Below are positions 41,676 to 51,937 of a DNA stretch of 64,000 nucleotides, piece by piece. Below the pieces are notes generated by a model. That model was not told the DNA's origin. It was given only the letters and a program-made list of their open reading frames with translations, and did not search any database. The DNA is from CAWJNF01 sp963844235. GTDB taxonomy: Bacteria > Actinomycetota > Thermoleophilia > Gaiellales > Gaiellaceae. Both the position numbers and the translations under genes were made by a program. The stretch's first letter is position 1; every line of letters starts with the position of its first letter. The stretch is from contig CAWJNF010000005.1 in assembly GCA_963844235.1 (NCBI GenBank), positions 496,001 through 560,000 of the forward strand. Direction: 5' to 3'.

Positions 41676-41679
<4 letters not shown>
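40795..41679 (+). CDS. Molybdenum hydroxylase set 2, FAD subunit (CoxM-like)
   Basis: This 294-residue FAD-binding medium subunit starts with TTG at 40795, chosen because GGAGGT lies 5 bases upstream. FAD motif 1 is LAGGQSLIPLM; motif 2 reads GTVCGMVAHADPAAEVPG, departing from the usual TIGGS. SSYRKKVAGVLARRAL is the typical C-terminal element. It overlaps the [2Fe-2S] gene by ATGA. Reading on directly from the ABC importer, it forms a complete hydroxylase with the next two genes. Confidence 0.94.
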
Positions 41680-42172
<493 letters not shown>

Positions 42173-42176
<4 letters not shown>

Positions 42177-44554
42177 GCGAGATCGATCCCGGACGCCCCG
42201 CGCAGTACGTCGGCGCACGCGTGCTTCGCGTCGAGGACCCGCGGTTCCTCAGGGGCAAGGCGAAGTACATCGACGACATCAGCCTGCCCGGGATGCTGCA
42301 CGCAGCATTCCTGCGCAGCACGGAGCCCCACGCTCGCCTCGCGAGGATCGACACCTCGCGTGCGGAGCAGCTCGAAGGCGTCGTACGCGTCTTCACGGGC
42401 GCCGACCTGAAGGACGAGGTGGGGCTTTTCGTCACGGCGCTGCCCCTGCGCACGGAAGTCAACGAGACGTCGCGGCACGTACTGCCGATCGAGAAGGTGC
42501 GCCATGTCGGCGAGGCGATTGCCGCCGTGGTCGCCGAGTCCCGCTACCTCGCTGAGGACGCGTGCGACCTGATCGACGTCGAGTACGAGCCGCTACCGGC
42601 CGTGCTCGACGCGGAGGAGGCGCTGAAGCCCGACGCCCCGGTCCTCGACGAGGCGCTGGGCCAGAACAACATCGCCCACATCGAGGAGCGCTACGGAGAC
42701 GTGGACCGGGCGTTCGCCGAGGCCGACCACGTCTTCACCAAGCGGTTCCACCATGGACGCTACTCGGGCGTCCCCCTCGAGGGGCGCGGGGTCATCGCGG
42801 AGTACGAGAGCGGCCGCGGCGAGTTCACGATCTGGAGCTCGACTCAGATCCCCCATTTCCTGAAGACCAAGGTCTCGGGGCCGCTCGGCGTATCGGAGGC
42901 GAAGATCCGCGTTGTCGCGCCGGCGGTCGGCGGCGGCTTCGGCGTCAAGGCGCACATGTTCGTGGAGGAGGCGATCATCCCCGCCCTTGCCCGGATCCTC
43001 GAGCGGCCGGTCAAGTGGGTGGAGGACCGCTACGAGCATCTAGCCGCCAGCGCCCATTCCAAAGAGGAGATCATCTACATCGACATCGCTACGACGGCCG
43101 ACGGCACGTTCGTCGGCTTCAAGGGTCACTACATCACGGACGGAGGGGCGTACTCGTGCGTCCCGTACAGCCCGCTGATCGACTCGCTGACGTCTGCGGG
43201 CCTCCTCCCGAGCCACTACAGCGTGCGCGACGTGAGCTTCGAGGTGGACGCGCCGCTGACGAACAAGTGCATGATCGGCTCCTACCGCGGCGTGGGCTGG
43301 ACCTCCGGCCACACGGCCAGGGAATGTCTGATCGACGACATCGCCGACGAGCTCGGCATCGACCCGGTCGAGCTGCGCGTCATGAACACGATCCCGTCCG
43401 AGCCCTACGAGAGCGCGACCAGGCTCGAGTACGACGGGGGCAGCTACATCGAGTCGATGCGCAAGGCGCAGGAGCTCGTCGGGTACGCGGAGTTCCGTAC
43501 TCGTCAGTCCGACCTGCGCAAGAAGGGCCGCTACGTCGGCGTCGGCTTCAGCCCCTACGTCGAGCCCACCGGCTTCGGCACGAGGATCGCGCAGGCAAGC
43601 GGCTGGCCGGTCGTGTACTTCGACACGTCGACCGTGGAGATCGAGTCGGACGGGTCCGTGATCATCCGTGCGGGGCTCCAGTCGCACGGCCAGGGTCACG
43701 AGACGAGTCTCGCCCAGGTCGCCGCCGACCAGCTCGGCGTGCGGCTCGAGTCCGTGAAGCTCGTCCACGGCGACACCGAGACGACCGCGTACGGGATGGG
43801 GACCTACGCGAGCCGCAGCGCGGTCGTCTACGGAGGTGCCATCATTCGCGCCGCGCGGGACGTCCGCGAGAAGCTGGTCAAGCTGGCGGGCGCGATGCTC
43901 GAAGCGAGCGCCGAGGACATCGAGCTCTACGACGGGCAGGCGCACGTAAAGGGAGCGCCTGGCAAGGCCGTGTCGATCGCGGACATCGCTGCTTTCGCCT
44001 ACTGGGGGCGCGCGTCGAGAGATCTCGATTTCGATCCCGTCCTGACGGCCACTCGCTCCTACGATCCGGCCCAGACGTTCAGCAACGGCACGGTGGTCGC
44101 GGTCGTCGAGGTGGACGTCGAGACCGGCGTCATCGACCTCCAGCGGATTGTCGCGATCGAGGACTGCGGCATCATGCTGAACCCGATGATCGTGGAGGGC
44201 CAGGTTGCGGGTGCCGTGGCGCAGGGCATCGGCGGCGCGCTTTACGAGGACTTCGTCTACGACAGCGACGGCCAGTTCCTCTCGGGCAGCCTGATGGACT
44301 ACCTCTATCCGTCGACGATGGAGGTGCCGCCGATGGACATCGGTCACATCGAGACGCCGTCGCCGGTCACGGAGGGAGGGATCAAGGGCATGGGCGAGGC
44401 CGGCGCGATCGCCGCTCCGGCCGCAGTTGTCAACGCTGTCGCCGACGCGCTGCGGCCGTTCGGCGTGCGGATCGAGCGGACGCCGCTCACGCCCTCGTAC
44501 GTCCTCGCCTGCCTCGAGAGCGCGCAGGCGAGGGAGGTCGCCCACAGCAGCTAG
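42173..44554 (+). CDS. Molybdenum hydroxylase set 2, catalytic Mo subunit (CoxL-like)
   Basis: This 793-residue large subunit starts with GTG inside the previous stop. Motifs are VGARVLRVEDPRFLRGKAKY (family N-terminus), APAVGGGFGVKAHM (Mo-pterin), IGSYRGVGWTSGHTARE (substrate channel), GLQSHGQGHETSLAQVAADQLG and catalytic Glu742 in GIKGMGEAGAIAAPAAV. The CO-dehydrogenase AYRCSFR loop is absent, so it is an aerobic aldehyde or N-heterocycle hydroxylase type rather than CODH. A CoxG-like gene follows directly. Confidence 0.94.
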
Positions 44555-44569
44555 GTCCGGAGTGACGCG

Positions 44570-45022
44570 ATGGAACTGACGCACACCTTCACGGTTGCCG
44601 CGGAGATCGGGCACGCCTGGGACATCCTCACGGACGTCGAGCGCCTCTCGCCGTGCGTCCCCGGCTTCGAGCTGACCGAGGCCGGCGAGGAGGAGTTTCG
44701 CGGCGTCATGAAGGTGAAGGTCGGTGCCGTGTCGATGTCGTACGAAAGCAAGCTTCGTTTCGTCGAGCGGGATTCGGGCTCCTACAGGGCAGTGATCAAG
44801 GCCGACGGGCGGGACACCCGGGGGCAGGGCAACGTCACCGCCACGATCGTCTCGACGCTCGAGCCCGCGGAGGACGGGACGAAGGCGTCGATCGTCACGG
44901 ATCTCGTCGTCACGGGGCGCGTGGCGCAATTCGGCCGTGGAATCCTGGCGGACATCAGCAGCCGCTTGTTACAGCAATTCGTCGCCTGTCTCGAGGCGAC
45001 GATCCTGGCGAGAGAGGAGTAG
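44570..45022 (+). CDS. CoxG-like SRPBCC protein (Mo-hydroxylase associated)
   Basis: This 150-residue CoxG/CO-dehydrogenase subunit G-type protein has MELTHTFTVAAEIGHAWDIL, LSPCVPGFELTEAGEEEFRGVMKVKVGAV and the C-terminal IQ-like helix SSRLLQQFVACLEATIL. In Oligotropha, CoxG helps attach the enzyme to the membrane. Here it lies 15 bases after the set-2 large subunit, so it may recruit that enzyme to the membrane for electron delivery to the respiratory chain. Confidence 0.92.
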   Translation: MELTHTFTVAAEIGHAWDILTDVERLSPCVPGFELTEAGEEEFRGVMKVKVGAVSMSYESKLRFVERDSGSYRAVIKADGRDTRGQGNVTATIVSTLEPAEDGTKASIVTDLVVTGRVAQFGRGILADISSRLLQQFVACLEATILAREE

Positions 45023-45025
45023 GGA

Positions 45026-45904
45026 ATGGCGACAGAAGGCACCGCTTCGGTCAACGGCGCGAACCTTTGGTACCGCATCTCCGGTGACGGGCAGGCGATT
45101 GTGCAGATCCACGGCTCAGGCTTCGGCCACTACAACTTCGACCCGGTCACGCCTGTCCTGTCGCAGGAGTTCAAGGTGATCGATTACGACATGCGAGGCT
45201 ACGGGCAGTCGGACAGGCCGCTGCAGGCGTACTCGATGGAGGTGTGGGCCGACGACGTCGTCGGCCTGATGGACGCGCTCGACATCGAGCAGGCGCACAT
45301 CCACGGCACGTCCATGGGCGGCATGATCGCGATCGTCGCGGCCGGCAAGTTCCCTGAGCGAACGACCTCCGTTGTTATCAATTGTGCCGCCGCCAAGGTC
45401 GGCAAGGCGGGGCGTCTGATGATCAAGAACTGGATCGATATCGCCAGGCTCGATCCCGACGGCGTCGGCAGCCGGCTGCTCGCCGAGGTCTTCGCGTGGG
45501 AGGCGCTGTCGAAGAGCTTCCTCGAGACCGAGGCCGGCGAGGAGGCGACTGACACGATCCAGCGCATCCTCACGGATTCGAACCGCATCGAGGTGTTCAC
45601 GGCGGCCGCCGAGGCCATGTGCGACATGGATCTGCGCGATTGGCTACCCCGCATCACGTCGCCCGCTCTCGTCATCGGAGGCGACGAGGACGTCATGACG
45701 CCTTGGGATCAGGGCCCGGGAGGCGCGGGGCAGGAGGCGATCTACGAAGGCATCGCCGGCGCGGAGAAGCACGTCATCCGCGGGTCGAACCATTCGACGA
45801 TCTTCGACAACACCGAGGAGTACAACCGCGTCGTAGGCGACTTCTTCCGACGGCATGGCTCACCGGCGGCGGCCCAGGCTACGGCGGGGGCGGTACAGGA
45901 GTAG
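45026..45904 (+). CDS. Alpha/beta hydrolase (3-oxoadipate enol-lactonase-like)
   Basis: This 292-residue serine hydrolase has IVQIHGSGFGHYNFDPV (oxyanion), nucleophile Ser96 in HGTSMGGMIA, Asp in IGGDEDVMTP and His in RGSNHSTIFDN. The fold group includes PcaD-type lactonases and ring-fission hydrolases, which fits a step after ring opening. It starts 4 bases after CoxG, within the same operon. Substrate inferred from context only. Confidence 0.9.
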   Translation: MATEGTASVNGANLWYRISGDGQAIVQIHGSGFGHYNFDPVTPVLSQEFKVIDYDMRGYGQSDRPLQAYSMEVWADDVVGLMDALDIEQAHIHGTSMGGMIAIVAAGKFPERTTSVVINCAAAKVGKAGRLMIKNWIDIARLDPDGVGSRLLAEVFAWEALSKSFLETEAGEEATDTIQRILTDSNRIEVFTAAAEAMCDMDLRDWLPRITSPALVIGGDEDVMTPWDQGPGGAGQEAIYEGIAGAEKHVIRGSNHSTIFDNTEEYNRVVGDFFRRHGSPAAAQATAGAVQE

Positions 45905-45944
45905 GCGAAAGCCGGCGCCGAGCGGCTGGATCGAGAGGAGGGGG

Positions 45945-48344
45945 ATGACCCGGGTCTTTGGGAAGCCGATCCGGCGAACGGAGGACGCACGGCTGCTCGA
46001 GGGCCGGGGTCGATTTCTCGACGATGTCGACCTTCCGGGGGCGGCCCACGTCGCCTTCGTGCGCAGCCCAGTGGCGCATGCGCGGCTGCGCGGCGTCGAC
46101 CTTTCGGCCGCGAAGAGTCGCAGCGGGGTGCTCGCCGTCTTCGACCACGCGGCGCTGGGAACGCTCGGGCGTCCCCTGCCCGTGATCTTTCCCCATCCGG
46201 AACTCGCGCACCCGCGGACGCAGCATCCGCTCGCGGACAGTGAGGTCAATTTCGTCGGCCAGGTCGTCGCCATGGTGGTCGCGGAATCGAGATACGTCGC
46301 GGAGGACGCGCTGGAGGACGTGGTCGTCGAGCTCGACGACCTGCCGCCGGTCGTGGGCCTCCTCGATGCCGTGAGGCCGGAGAGCCCGCGCGTGCACGAC
46401 GACACGCCGAGCAACGTAGCCGGTCGCATCGTCCAGGTCGTCGGCGATCCGGAGGGCGCGTTTCGCGAGGCTGCAGTCATCCTCAGACGCCGTTACTCGC
46501 TCGACCGCGGCGCGGCGATGCCCATGGAGACGAGAGGCGTGGCGGCCGCGTTCGACGACAGGACGGAGGAGCTTCAGGTCTGGGCCTCGACCCAGGCCCC
46601 GAATCCGCTCCGGGCCGGGCTCGTCCACCTTCTTGGAGTGCCCGAAGAGCGGCTCCACGTGATGGTGCCGGACACGGGCGGCGGCTTCGGGGTGAAGGCC
46701 TTCTTCCCGTATCCGGAGGAGGTCCTCGTGCCGTGGGCGGCGATGCAGCTCGGCCTGCCGCTCAAATGGGTCGAGGATCGGCACGAACATTTCGTCGGCG
46801 CCCACCACGAGCGGCTCCAGATCCATGACCTCGAGCTCGCCGCCACTCGCGCCGGCGAGGTGATCGGGCTTCGTGACAGCTTCCTCCTGGACGGCGGTGC
46901 GTTCGTCCCGTACGGCCTCGAGCTCTCCCGGATCGCCTCCAGCCAGATCGCCGGTCCCTACCGCATCCCGAATCTCGAGATCGCGGCGACGACCGTCTAC
47001 ACGAACACGATGACGAGCACGCCCTACCGCGGCGCGGGCCGACCGCATGCCTGCTTCGTGATCGAACGCGGGCTGGATCACCTCGCCGACGAGCTCGGGC
47101 TCGACCGGCTAGAGGTGAGGCGGCGCAACTTCGTCCGCGACGACGAGTTCCCGTACCGGCGCGACGGCCTCGTGACGGTGGACGACTACACGGTCGTCCT
47201 CGACAGCGGTGCCTACTTCTCGCAGCTCGACCTACTGCTCGAGCGGCTGGACGTAGCCGCATTCCGGGAAGAGCAGGAGCACGCGAGAGCGCGTGGGGAG
47301 CGTCTCGGCCTCGGCATCGCCTGTTACGTCGAGTCGACCGGCGGGGGGCCGTACGAGGGAGCCCGCGTGGAAGTGCAGGGCTCGAGCGGGAAGGTACGAA
47401 TCTCGACCGGGATCCCGTCGCAGGGCCAGGCCCACCAGACGGTCTTCGGCCAGATCGCAGCGGAGGAGCTCGGCGTGGCGCCCGAGGACGTGATGCTCGT
47501 CGGCGGTGACACGCGCGAGTTCCCTTGGGGGGTGGCGACGTATGCGAGCCGCACGAGCGTGCTCGTCGGAAACGCTGTCGCCGAGGCGGCGCGAACGGTA
47601 AAGGAGCGCGCGCTGCGGCTCGCAGGCGGCATGCTCGAGGCCAGCCCAGATGACCTCGAGCTCGAGGGCGGCTGGATCTCCGTCCGCGGAGCGCCGGAGC
47701 GCCGCGTCAGCCTGGCCGAGGTCGCCACGGCAGCCAAGCCCGATCGCTACGCGTTCGACCCCAGGGCCGAGGCACTGAAGGCGTACGCGCCAGCGCGGCC
47801 CCGCGGGCGCGGAGAAGGGCCGAGCCTCCCCGCGGGCGACGAGCCCGGCCTGCGCGCCGAAGGGTACTTCTCGAGCCGCAACGCGACCTGGGCGAGCGGC
47901 GCTCACGCCGCCGTCGTGCGAGTCGATCCGGAAACCGGACAGCTCGCGTGGGGCCGGTACGTCGTCGTCCACGACTGCGGCCGGGTCATCAATCCGCTGA
48001 TCGTCGACGGGCAGGTTCTCGGCGGCGTCGCGCAGGGCATCGGCGGCGCTTTCTACGAGCGGCTGGAGTACGATCCGAGCGGCCAGCTCCAGAACGCCTC
48101 GTTCATGGACTTCCTGATCCCGTATGCGACCGAGGTGCCGCGCGTCGAGATCCTCCATCAGGAGACACCGTCGCCGCTCAACCCGCTCGGCATCAAGGGG
48201 ACGGGGGAGGGTGGAGCTATTCCGGTCCCCGCAGTCGTCGCCGCGGCGATCGAGGATGCGCTCGAGCGGCGGGTCGAGATTCGCGATCTGCCGCTCGATC
48301 CGTGCAGACTGCGGGAGCTCGCGGCAACCTGCGAGCGGAGGTGA
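45945..48344 (+). CDS. Molybdenum hydroxylase set 3, catalytic Mo subunit (CoxL-like), without adjacent partners
   Basis: This 799-residue large subunit has a GAGGAGG ribosome site before ATG 45945. Motifs are GKPIRRTEDARLLEGRGRF, VPDTGGGFGVKAFF (Mo-pterin), TSTPYRGAGRPHACF (channel, as in form II CODH-like and aldehyde oxidoreductases), GIPSQGQAHQTVFGQIAAEELG and Glu755 in GIKGTGEGGAIPVPAV. Neither neighbour encodes an FAD or Fe-S subunit; a lone pair of these subunits without a large subunit lies at 55219-56549. It may pair with those or share the set-2 subunits. Confidence 0.94.
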   Translation: MTRVFGKPIRRTEDARLLEGRGRFLDDVDLPGAAHVAFVRSPVAHARLRGVDLSAAKSRSGVLAVFDHAALGTLGRPLPVIFPHPELAHPRTQHPLADSEVNFVGQVVAMVVAESRYVAEDALEDVVVELDDLPPVVGLLDAVRPESPRVHDDTPSNVAGRIVQVVGDPEGAFREAAVILRRRYSLDRGAAMPMETRGVAAAFDDRTEELQVWASTQAPNPLRAGLVHLLGVPEERLHVMVPDTGGGFGVKAFFPYPEEVLVPWAAMQLGLPLKWVEDRHEHFVGAHHERLQIHDLELAATRAGEVIGLRDSFLLDGGAFVPYGLELSRIASSQIAGPYRIPNLEIAATTVYTNTMTSTPYRGAGRPHACFVIERGLDHLADELGLDRLEVRRRNFVRDDEFPYRRDGLVTVDDYTVVLDSGAYFSQLDLLLERLDVAAFREEQEHARARGERLGLGIACYVESTGGGPYEGARVEVQGSSGKVRISTGIPSQGQAHQTVFGQIAAEELGVAPEDVMLVGGDTREFPWGVATYASRTSVLVGNAVAEAARTVKERALRLAGGMLEASPDDLELEGGWISVRGAPERRVSLAEVATAAKPDRYAFDPRAEALKAYAPARPRGRGEGPSLPAGDEPGLRAEGYFSSRNATWASGAHAAVVRVDPETGQLAWGRYVVVHDCGRVINPLIVDGQVLGGVAQGIGGAFYERLEYDPSGQLQNASFMDFLIPYATEVPRVEILHQETPSPLNPLGIKGTGEGGAIPVPAVVAAAIEDALERRVEIRDLPLDPCRLRELAATCERR

Positions 48345-48350
48345 GAAGCG

Positions 48351-49367
48351 ATGGGCGATCAGGATCCGACGGTGCGCGTCGCGGCGGTGCAGGCCGCTCC
48401 GGTGTGGCTCGACCGTGAGGCGAGTACCGACAAGGCTGTCGAGCTTGTAGAGGAGGCCGCCAGCGGCGGCGCCGAGATTGTCGCGTTCGGCGAGGCGTGG
48501 CTGCCGGGCTTCCCGTTCTTCATCTGGCTCGGGCCGCCCGCGTGGGGTATCCCGTTCTTCGCCGAGCTCCACGCGAACGCGGTCGAGATCCCGAGCTCGA
48601 CAACGGAGCGCCTCTGCGCGGCCGCGGAGGAGAACGGCGTCCACATCGTGATGGGCACGACGGAGCGGGCCGGCGGCAGCCTCTACTGCACGCTCCTTTT
48701 CATCGACGACCGGGGTGAGCTCATCGGGCGCAAGCGCAAGCTCAAGCCGACTCACGTGGAGCGCGGGGTCTGGGGAGAGGGGGACGGCACGGATCTGTTC
48801 GTTCTCCCGACCGTCCACGGACGGCTCGGCGGGCTCAATTGCTGGGAGCACCTCCAGCCGCTCTCGAAGTACGCGATGTACTCCATGGGCGAGCAGATCC
48901 ACGTCGCCGCCTGGCCTGCTCTCTCGATCTACAACGACGTTGCCTACGCGCTCGGGGTCGAGGCGAACATGGCTGCCTCGCGCACCTACGCCCTGGAGGG
49001 CCAGTGCTTCGTCATCGCGGTCACGTCGCTCGTGGACGATCTCGTCTACGAGCGCCTGTGCGACACGGAGGAGCGGCGCCACCTGCTCGAGAAGGGAGGG
49101 GGGACGACCCAGATCTTCGCGCCATCCGGCGAGACGATCGCGGGTCCCATGCCGTACGAGGAGGAGGGCATCCTCTTCGCCGACCTCGATCTGAGCCTGA
49201 TCCGCGTGGCCAAGATGGCGGCCGATCCTGCGGGCCACTACGCCCGCGCGGACGTCACGCGGCTGCTCTTCGATCGCTCGCCCCGCGTCGCGGTGGTCAG
49301 CGACGAGGAGGAGCAGGCCGAGCAGCCGGACGTACTTGTGCTCGCCCCGGGAGAGGGCGAAGCTTAG
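48351..49367 (+). CDS. Nitrilase (carbon-nitrogen hydrolase, branch 1)
   Basis: This 338-residue enzyme converts a nitrile directly to the acid and ammonia. The catalytic tetrad is visible: Glu48 (FGEAWLPGFPFF), Lys130 with Glu137 (KRKLKPTHVERGVWGEGDG) and Cys164 (GGLNCWEHLQPL). The motif around the cysteine and the WGEGDG element are those of true nitrilases rather than amidases. It lies 6 bases after set-3 CoxL, so it is in the same operon. Together with nitrile hydratase and amidase the cluster has two independent nitrile routes. Confidence 0.95.
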   Translation: MGDQDPTVRVAAVQAAPVWLDREASTDKAVELVEEAASGGAEIVAFGEAWLPGFPFFIWLGPPAWGIPFFAELHANAVEIPSSTTERLCAAAEENGVHIVMGTTERAGGSLYCTLLFIDDRGELIGRKRKLKPTHVERGVWGEGDGTDLFVLPTVHGRLGGLNCWEHLQPLSKYAMYSMGEQIHVAAWPALSIYNDVAYALGVEANMAASRTYALEGQCFVIAVTSLVDDLVYERLCDTEERRHLLEKGGGTTQIFAPSGETIAGPMPYEEEGILFADLDLSLIRVAKMAADPAGHYARADVTRLLFDRSPRVAVVSDEEEQAEQPDVLVLAPGEGEA

Positions 49368-49440
49368 ACGCCGACCGAATCGACTCGCCCCGCGCTCTTC
49401 GACCAGTTCGACATCCTGATCGGCCCGGGCGCGATGCGGC

Positions 49441-50979
49441 TCAGACCAACGCGACGCCCGCGCGTGCGTTCGCCTCGTCGATGAGCTCATCCCAGGTCTT
49501 CAGGAACGAGCGGATCGATCGCCAGAAGCGCTGGTCGCGCCGCTCGAGGAAGAGCTCGACGGGAACGCTCTGCTGCTCGACCCACGTGAAGTAACCGAGG
49601 TTGAAGATGCGCGAGCGCTCGACAGAGTCGAGCTCGCGTACGTGCGAGACGTCCGCGTCGAGCAGGTGCTCGGCGACGACGGCCGCGGCTTCGCGCTCGC
49701 CGAAGGAGCCGCCGAAGCCCTGCTCGAGCACGAAGCCGCGGTCGGCCTCGTAGAGGGCGCTCGAGTCGGTCGCCACCGTAAGGATCACGTCGTCCTCGCC
49801 GAGCTCGAGCTCCTTCGCGAGCTTGATCGAGGCGAGGATGTTGCAGATGCCCGAGAGGCCGACGTGCGGCAGCGCAGCAACGACGTCCGGCTCGACACCG
49901 CGCTCCCGCAGGAGATCCGCTCCGGCCCTCGAGTTGAAGAGCAGGTCGAGGCTGTCGACCGCCTGGTCGCTGACGGCGACGACGGCGTCCATGTTCTGCA
50001 CGTTGTGGACGAGCGGGATGTGCTTGTCTCCGATGCCCTGGATGCGGTGCTCGCCGAAGCCGTTGTAGAGCATGGTCGGGCATTCGAGCGGCTCCACGGC
50101 GGCAATCCGGGTGCCGAGGCGATCCTTGAGCCAGTCGCCCGCGCCGAGCGTCCCGGCCGAGCCCGTCGCGGCGACAAACGCGGCGAGTGAGAGCTCCGGG
50201 TCCTTCTGTCGCAGATGGTCGAATACCTGCTCGAGGGCGTTGCCCGTGACGAGGTAGTGCGCGAGGTGATTGGCGAGCTCCGAGAACTGGTTGAGGACGA
50301 CGGAGCTCGGATCGCGAGCCATCTGGACGCAGGCCTCGAAGATCTCCCGGACATTGCTCTCGGACCCTGGCGTGCGGACGATGTCCCGCGGGTCGGCTAC
50401 CCACCGCTCGAGCCAGCGGAACCGCTCGGGGCTCATGTTCTCCGGCAGAACGGCCACGCCCCGGCAGCCGAGCAGGCGCGAGATCGCGACTCCTCCGCGC
50501 GCATAGTTGCCGGTCGATGGCCATATCGCGCGGTGCTCCGTCGGGTCGAAGCGGCCTGTGACGAGGCGCGGCACGAGGCACGCATAGGCCGCGAGCACCT
50601 TGTGAGCCGCGATGAGGGGGAATCGGTCCCCAAGGAGGAGGACGATCCTCGCATTCACGCCCGTCAGCTCCGCAGGCAGGACGACGTGCTCGGCGACCTC
50701 GGCGCGCGAGCGGCGGTCCGCCGCATTGAGCCAGTGGACCCGGAACAGGTTCAAGGGGGACGGCTCGTCGGGGTCGACGTTGACCAACCGCAACGCCGTG
50801 TCAGACGGGATCAGGCCCGGATCGGCGAGTTCCGCAAAGCGTGGCAGGACGATCCGCTGCTCGCGCAGCCGTCGCGCGGCTCGTCCCAGGACCGCCTCGT
50901 CGACGATATCGCCGAAGAGGCCGACGAGCTCGAGCGAGCTGGCGCCGGCAGTCGAGGAACCTACGGAAGCGGCCTTCAC
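49441..50979 (-). CDS. Fold-type II PLP enzyme (tryptophan synthase beta / cysteine synthase-like)
   Basis: This 512-residue PLP-dependent protein has phosphate-binding and cofactor-lysine regions recognisable but divergent: GDRFPLIAAHKVLAAYACL (candidate PLP Lys) and IWPSTGNYARGGVAISRLLGC (SxGN motif), with a Gly-rich FVAATGSAGTLGAGDWLKDRLG. The length is greater than the usual 300-400. The start GTG 50979 overlaps the LLM gene stop as GTGA. Possible activities are a lyase, deaminase or beta-replacement on an amino acid; the substrate is unknown. It is the last of a five-gene minus-strand operon. Confidence 0.85.
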   Translation of the reverse strand: MKAASVGSSTAGASSLELVGLFGDIVDEAVLGRAARRLREQRIVLPRFAELADPGLIPSDTALRLVNVDPDEPSPLNLFRVHWLNAADRRSRAEVAEHVVLPAELTGVNARIVLLLGDRFPLIAAHKVLAAYACLVPRLVTGRFDPTEHRAIWPSTGNYARGGVAISRLLGCRGVAVLPENMSPERFRWLERWVADPRDIVRTPGSESNVREIFEACVQMARDPSSVVLNQFSELANHLAHYLVTGNALEQVFDHLRQKDPELSLAAFVAATGSAGTLGAGDWLKDRLGTRIAAVEPLECPTMLYNGFGEHRIQGIGDKHIPLVHNVQNMDAVVAVSDQAVDSLDLLFNSRAGADLLRERGVEPDVVAALPHVGLSGICNILASIKLAKELELGEDDVILTVATDSSALYEADRGFVLEQGFGGSFGEREAAAVVAEHLLDADVSHVRELDSVERSRIFNLGYFTWVEQQSVPVELFLERRDQRFWRSIRSFLKTWDELIDEANARAGVALV

Positions 50980-51929
50980 GACCGCAGGCGCGGGACGATC
51001 TCCTCCGCCAAGATCCGCACCTGCTCGGGCTCGTACCGATAGGGCACGAAGATGAGGCGGTCGACGCCGGTCTCGAGGTGCCGCCCGAGCTGCTCGAGGC
51101 AATCGTCCACCGACCCCATGATGGCGCTCTCCGCAGTGGACTCGCTCCAGTCCGCGTAGTCCCACTCGGTGCGGAGCCACTCGTTCATGGGCCCCTCGAC
51201 CTCCTCGCGCGACCTCCCGACCATGATCGGAAGCTGGTTCGCACTCTCCAGCGTCGAGGGATCCCGGCCGGCTTCCTCAGCGAACTGAAGGACCTTCCGC
51301 CACGACTTCGTGAAGCTCTCGGCCGTATAGAAGTACGTCAACCAGCCGTCGCTCTTCGTGGCTGCGCGCCTGAGGACGCGGTCGACGTAGCCGCCGATCA
51401 GGATCTTCGGCCGGGGTTGCTGCACCGGCTTCGGGACCATCACCGAGCTACGCAGGTTGTAGGGCGGGTACTCCGCGGTGACGGAGTCCTCCTGCCACAG
51501 GCGCCCGAGGATCTCGAGGTTCTGGTCCATGATCTTTCCGCGCCGCTCGAAGGCAACGCCAACCGCGTCGAACTCGCGCTTGTACCAGCCGGACGCGAGG
51601 CCGAGCACAAGCCGGCCGTTCGAGATCTGGTCGATGCTCGAGAGTTGCTTGGCCAGGACAACGGGATTGCGAAGGGGCAGGACGAGGATCCCAGTGCCGA
51701 GCTTGATCCGACTCGTGCGGGCGGCAACCGCCGTCAAGAGCGAGAGCGACTCGAGGATCGGGAAGCAGGGGTCGACCCCGAGCAGGATGTGATCCCAGAC
51801 CCACACGGACTCGAATCCGAGCCGCTCCATCTCGACGCCGTACTCGATCAGCGCCTGTGCGTCGGGCAGCTCGGGATGCGCGGTGAAGTTGCGCATCGCG
51901 ATTCCGAACCTCACGTCGTTTCCGGCCAT
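50976..51929 (-). CDS. LLM-class (luciferase-like) flavin/F420-dependent oxidoreductase
   Basis: This 317-residue TIM-barrel enzyme shows GVEMERLGFESVWVWDHILLG, RIKLGTGILVLPLRNPVVLAKQLSSID and RLVLGLASGWYKREFDAVGV, which are hallmarks of bacterial luciferase-like monooxygenases and F420-dependent reductases. FMN or F420 use cannot be decided from this sequence alone. ATG 51929 has AAGGGA upstream; an earlier Met at 51956 would overlap the peptidase gene. It is coupled to the PLP gene. A monooxygenase step that attacks an amine or ring is a reasonable inference. Confidence 0.9.
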   Translation of the reverse strand: MAGNDVRFGIAMRNFTAHPELPDAQALIEYGVEMERLGFESVWVWDHILLGVDPCFPILESLSLLTAVAARTSRIKLGTGILVLPLRNPVVLAKQLSSIDQISNGRLVLGLASGWYKREFDAVGVAFERRGKIMDQNLEILGRLWQEDSVTAEYPPYNLRSSVMVPKPVQQPRPKILIGGYVDRVLRRAATKSDGWLTYFYTAESFTKSWRKVLQFAEEAGRDPSTLESANQLPIMVGRSREEVEGPMNEWLRTEWDYADWSESTAESAIMGSVDDCLEQLGRHLETGVDRLIFVPYRYEPEQVRILAEEIVPRLRS

Positions 51930-51937
51930 GGCGTCCC

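Noticed and set aside
42562..44565. 667-codon plus-strand frame and a 629-codon minus-strand frame (43040-44929)
   Set aside because: Both are shadows of the set-2 molybdenum hydroxylase large subunit, which carries all family motifs in its own frame.
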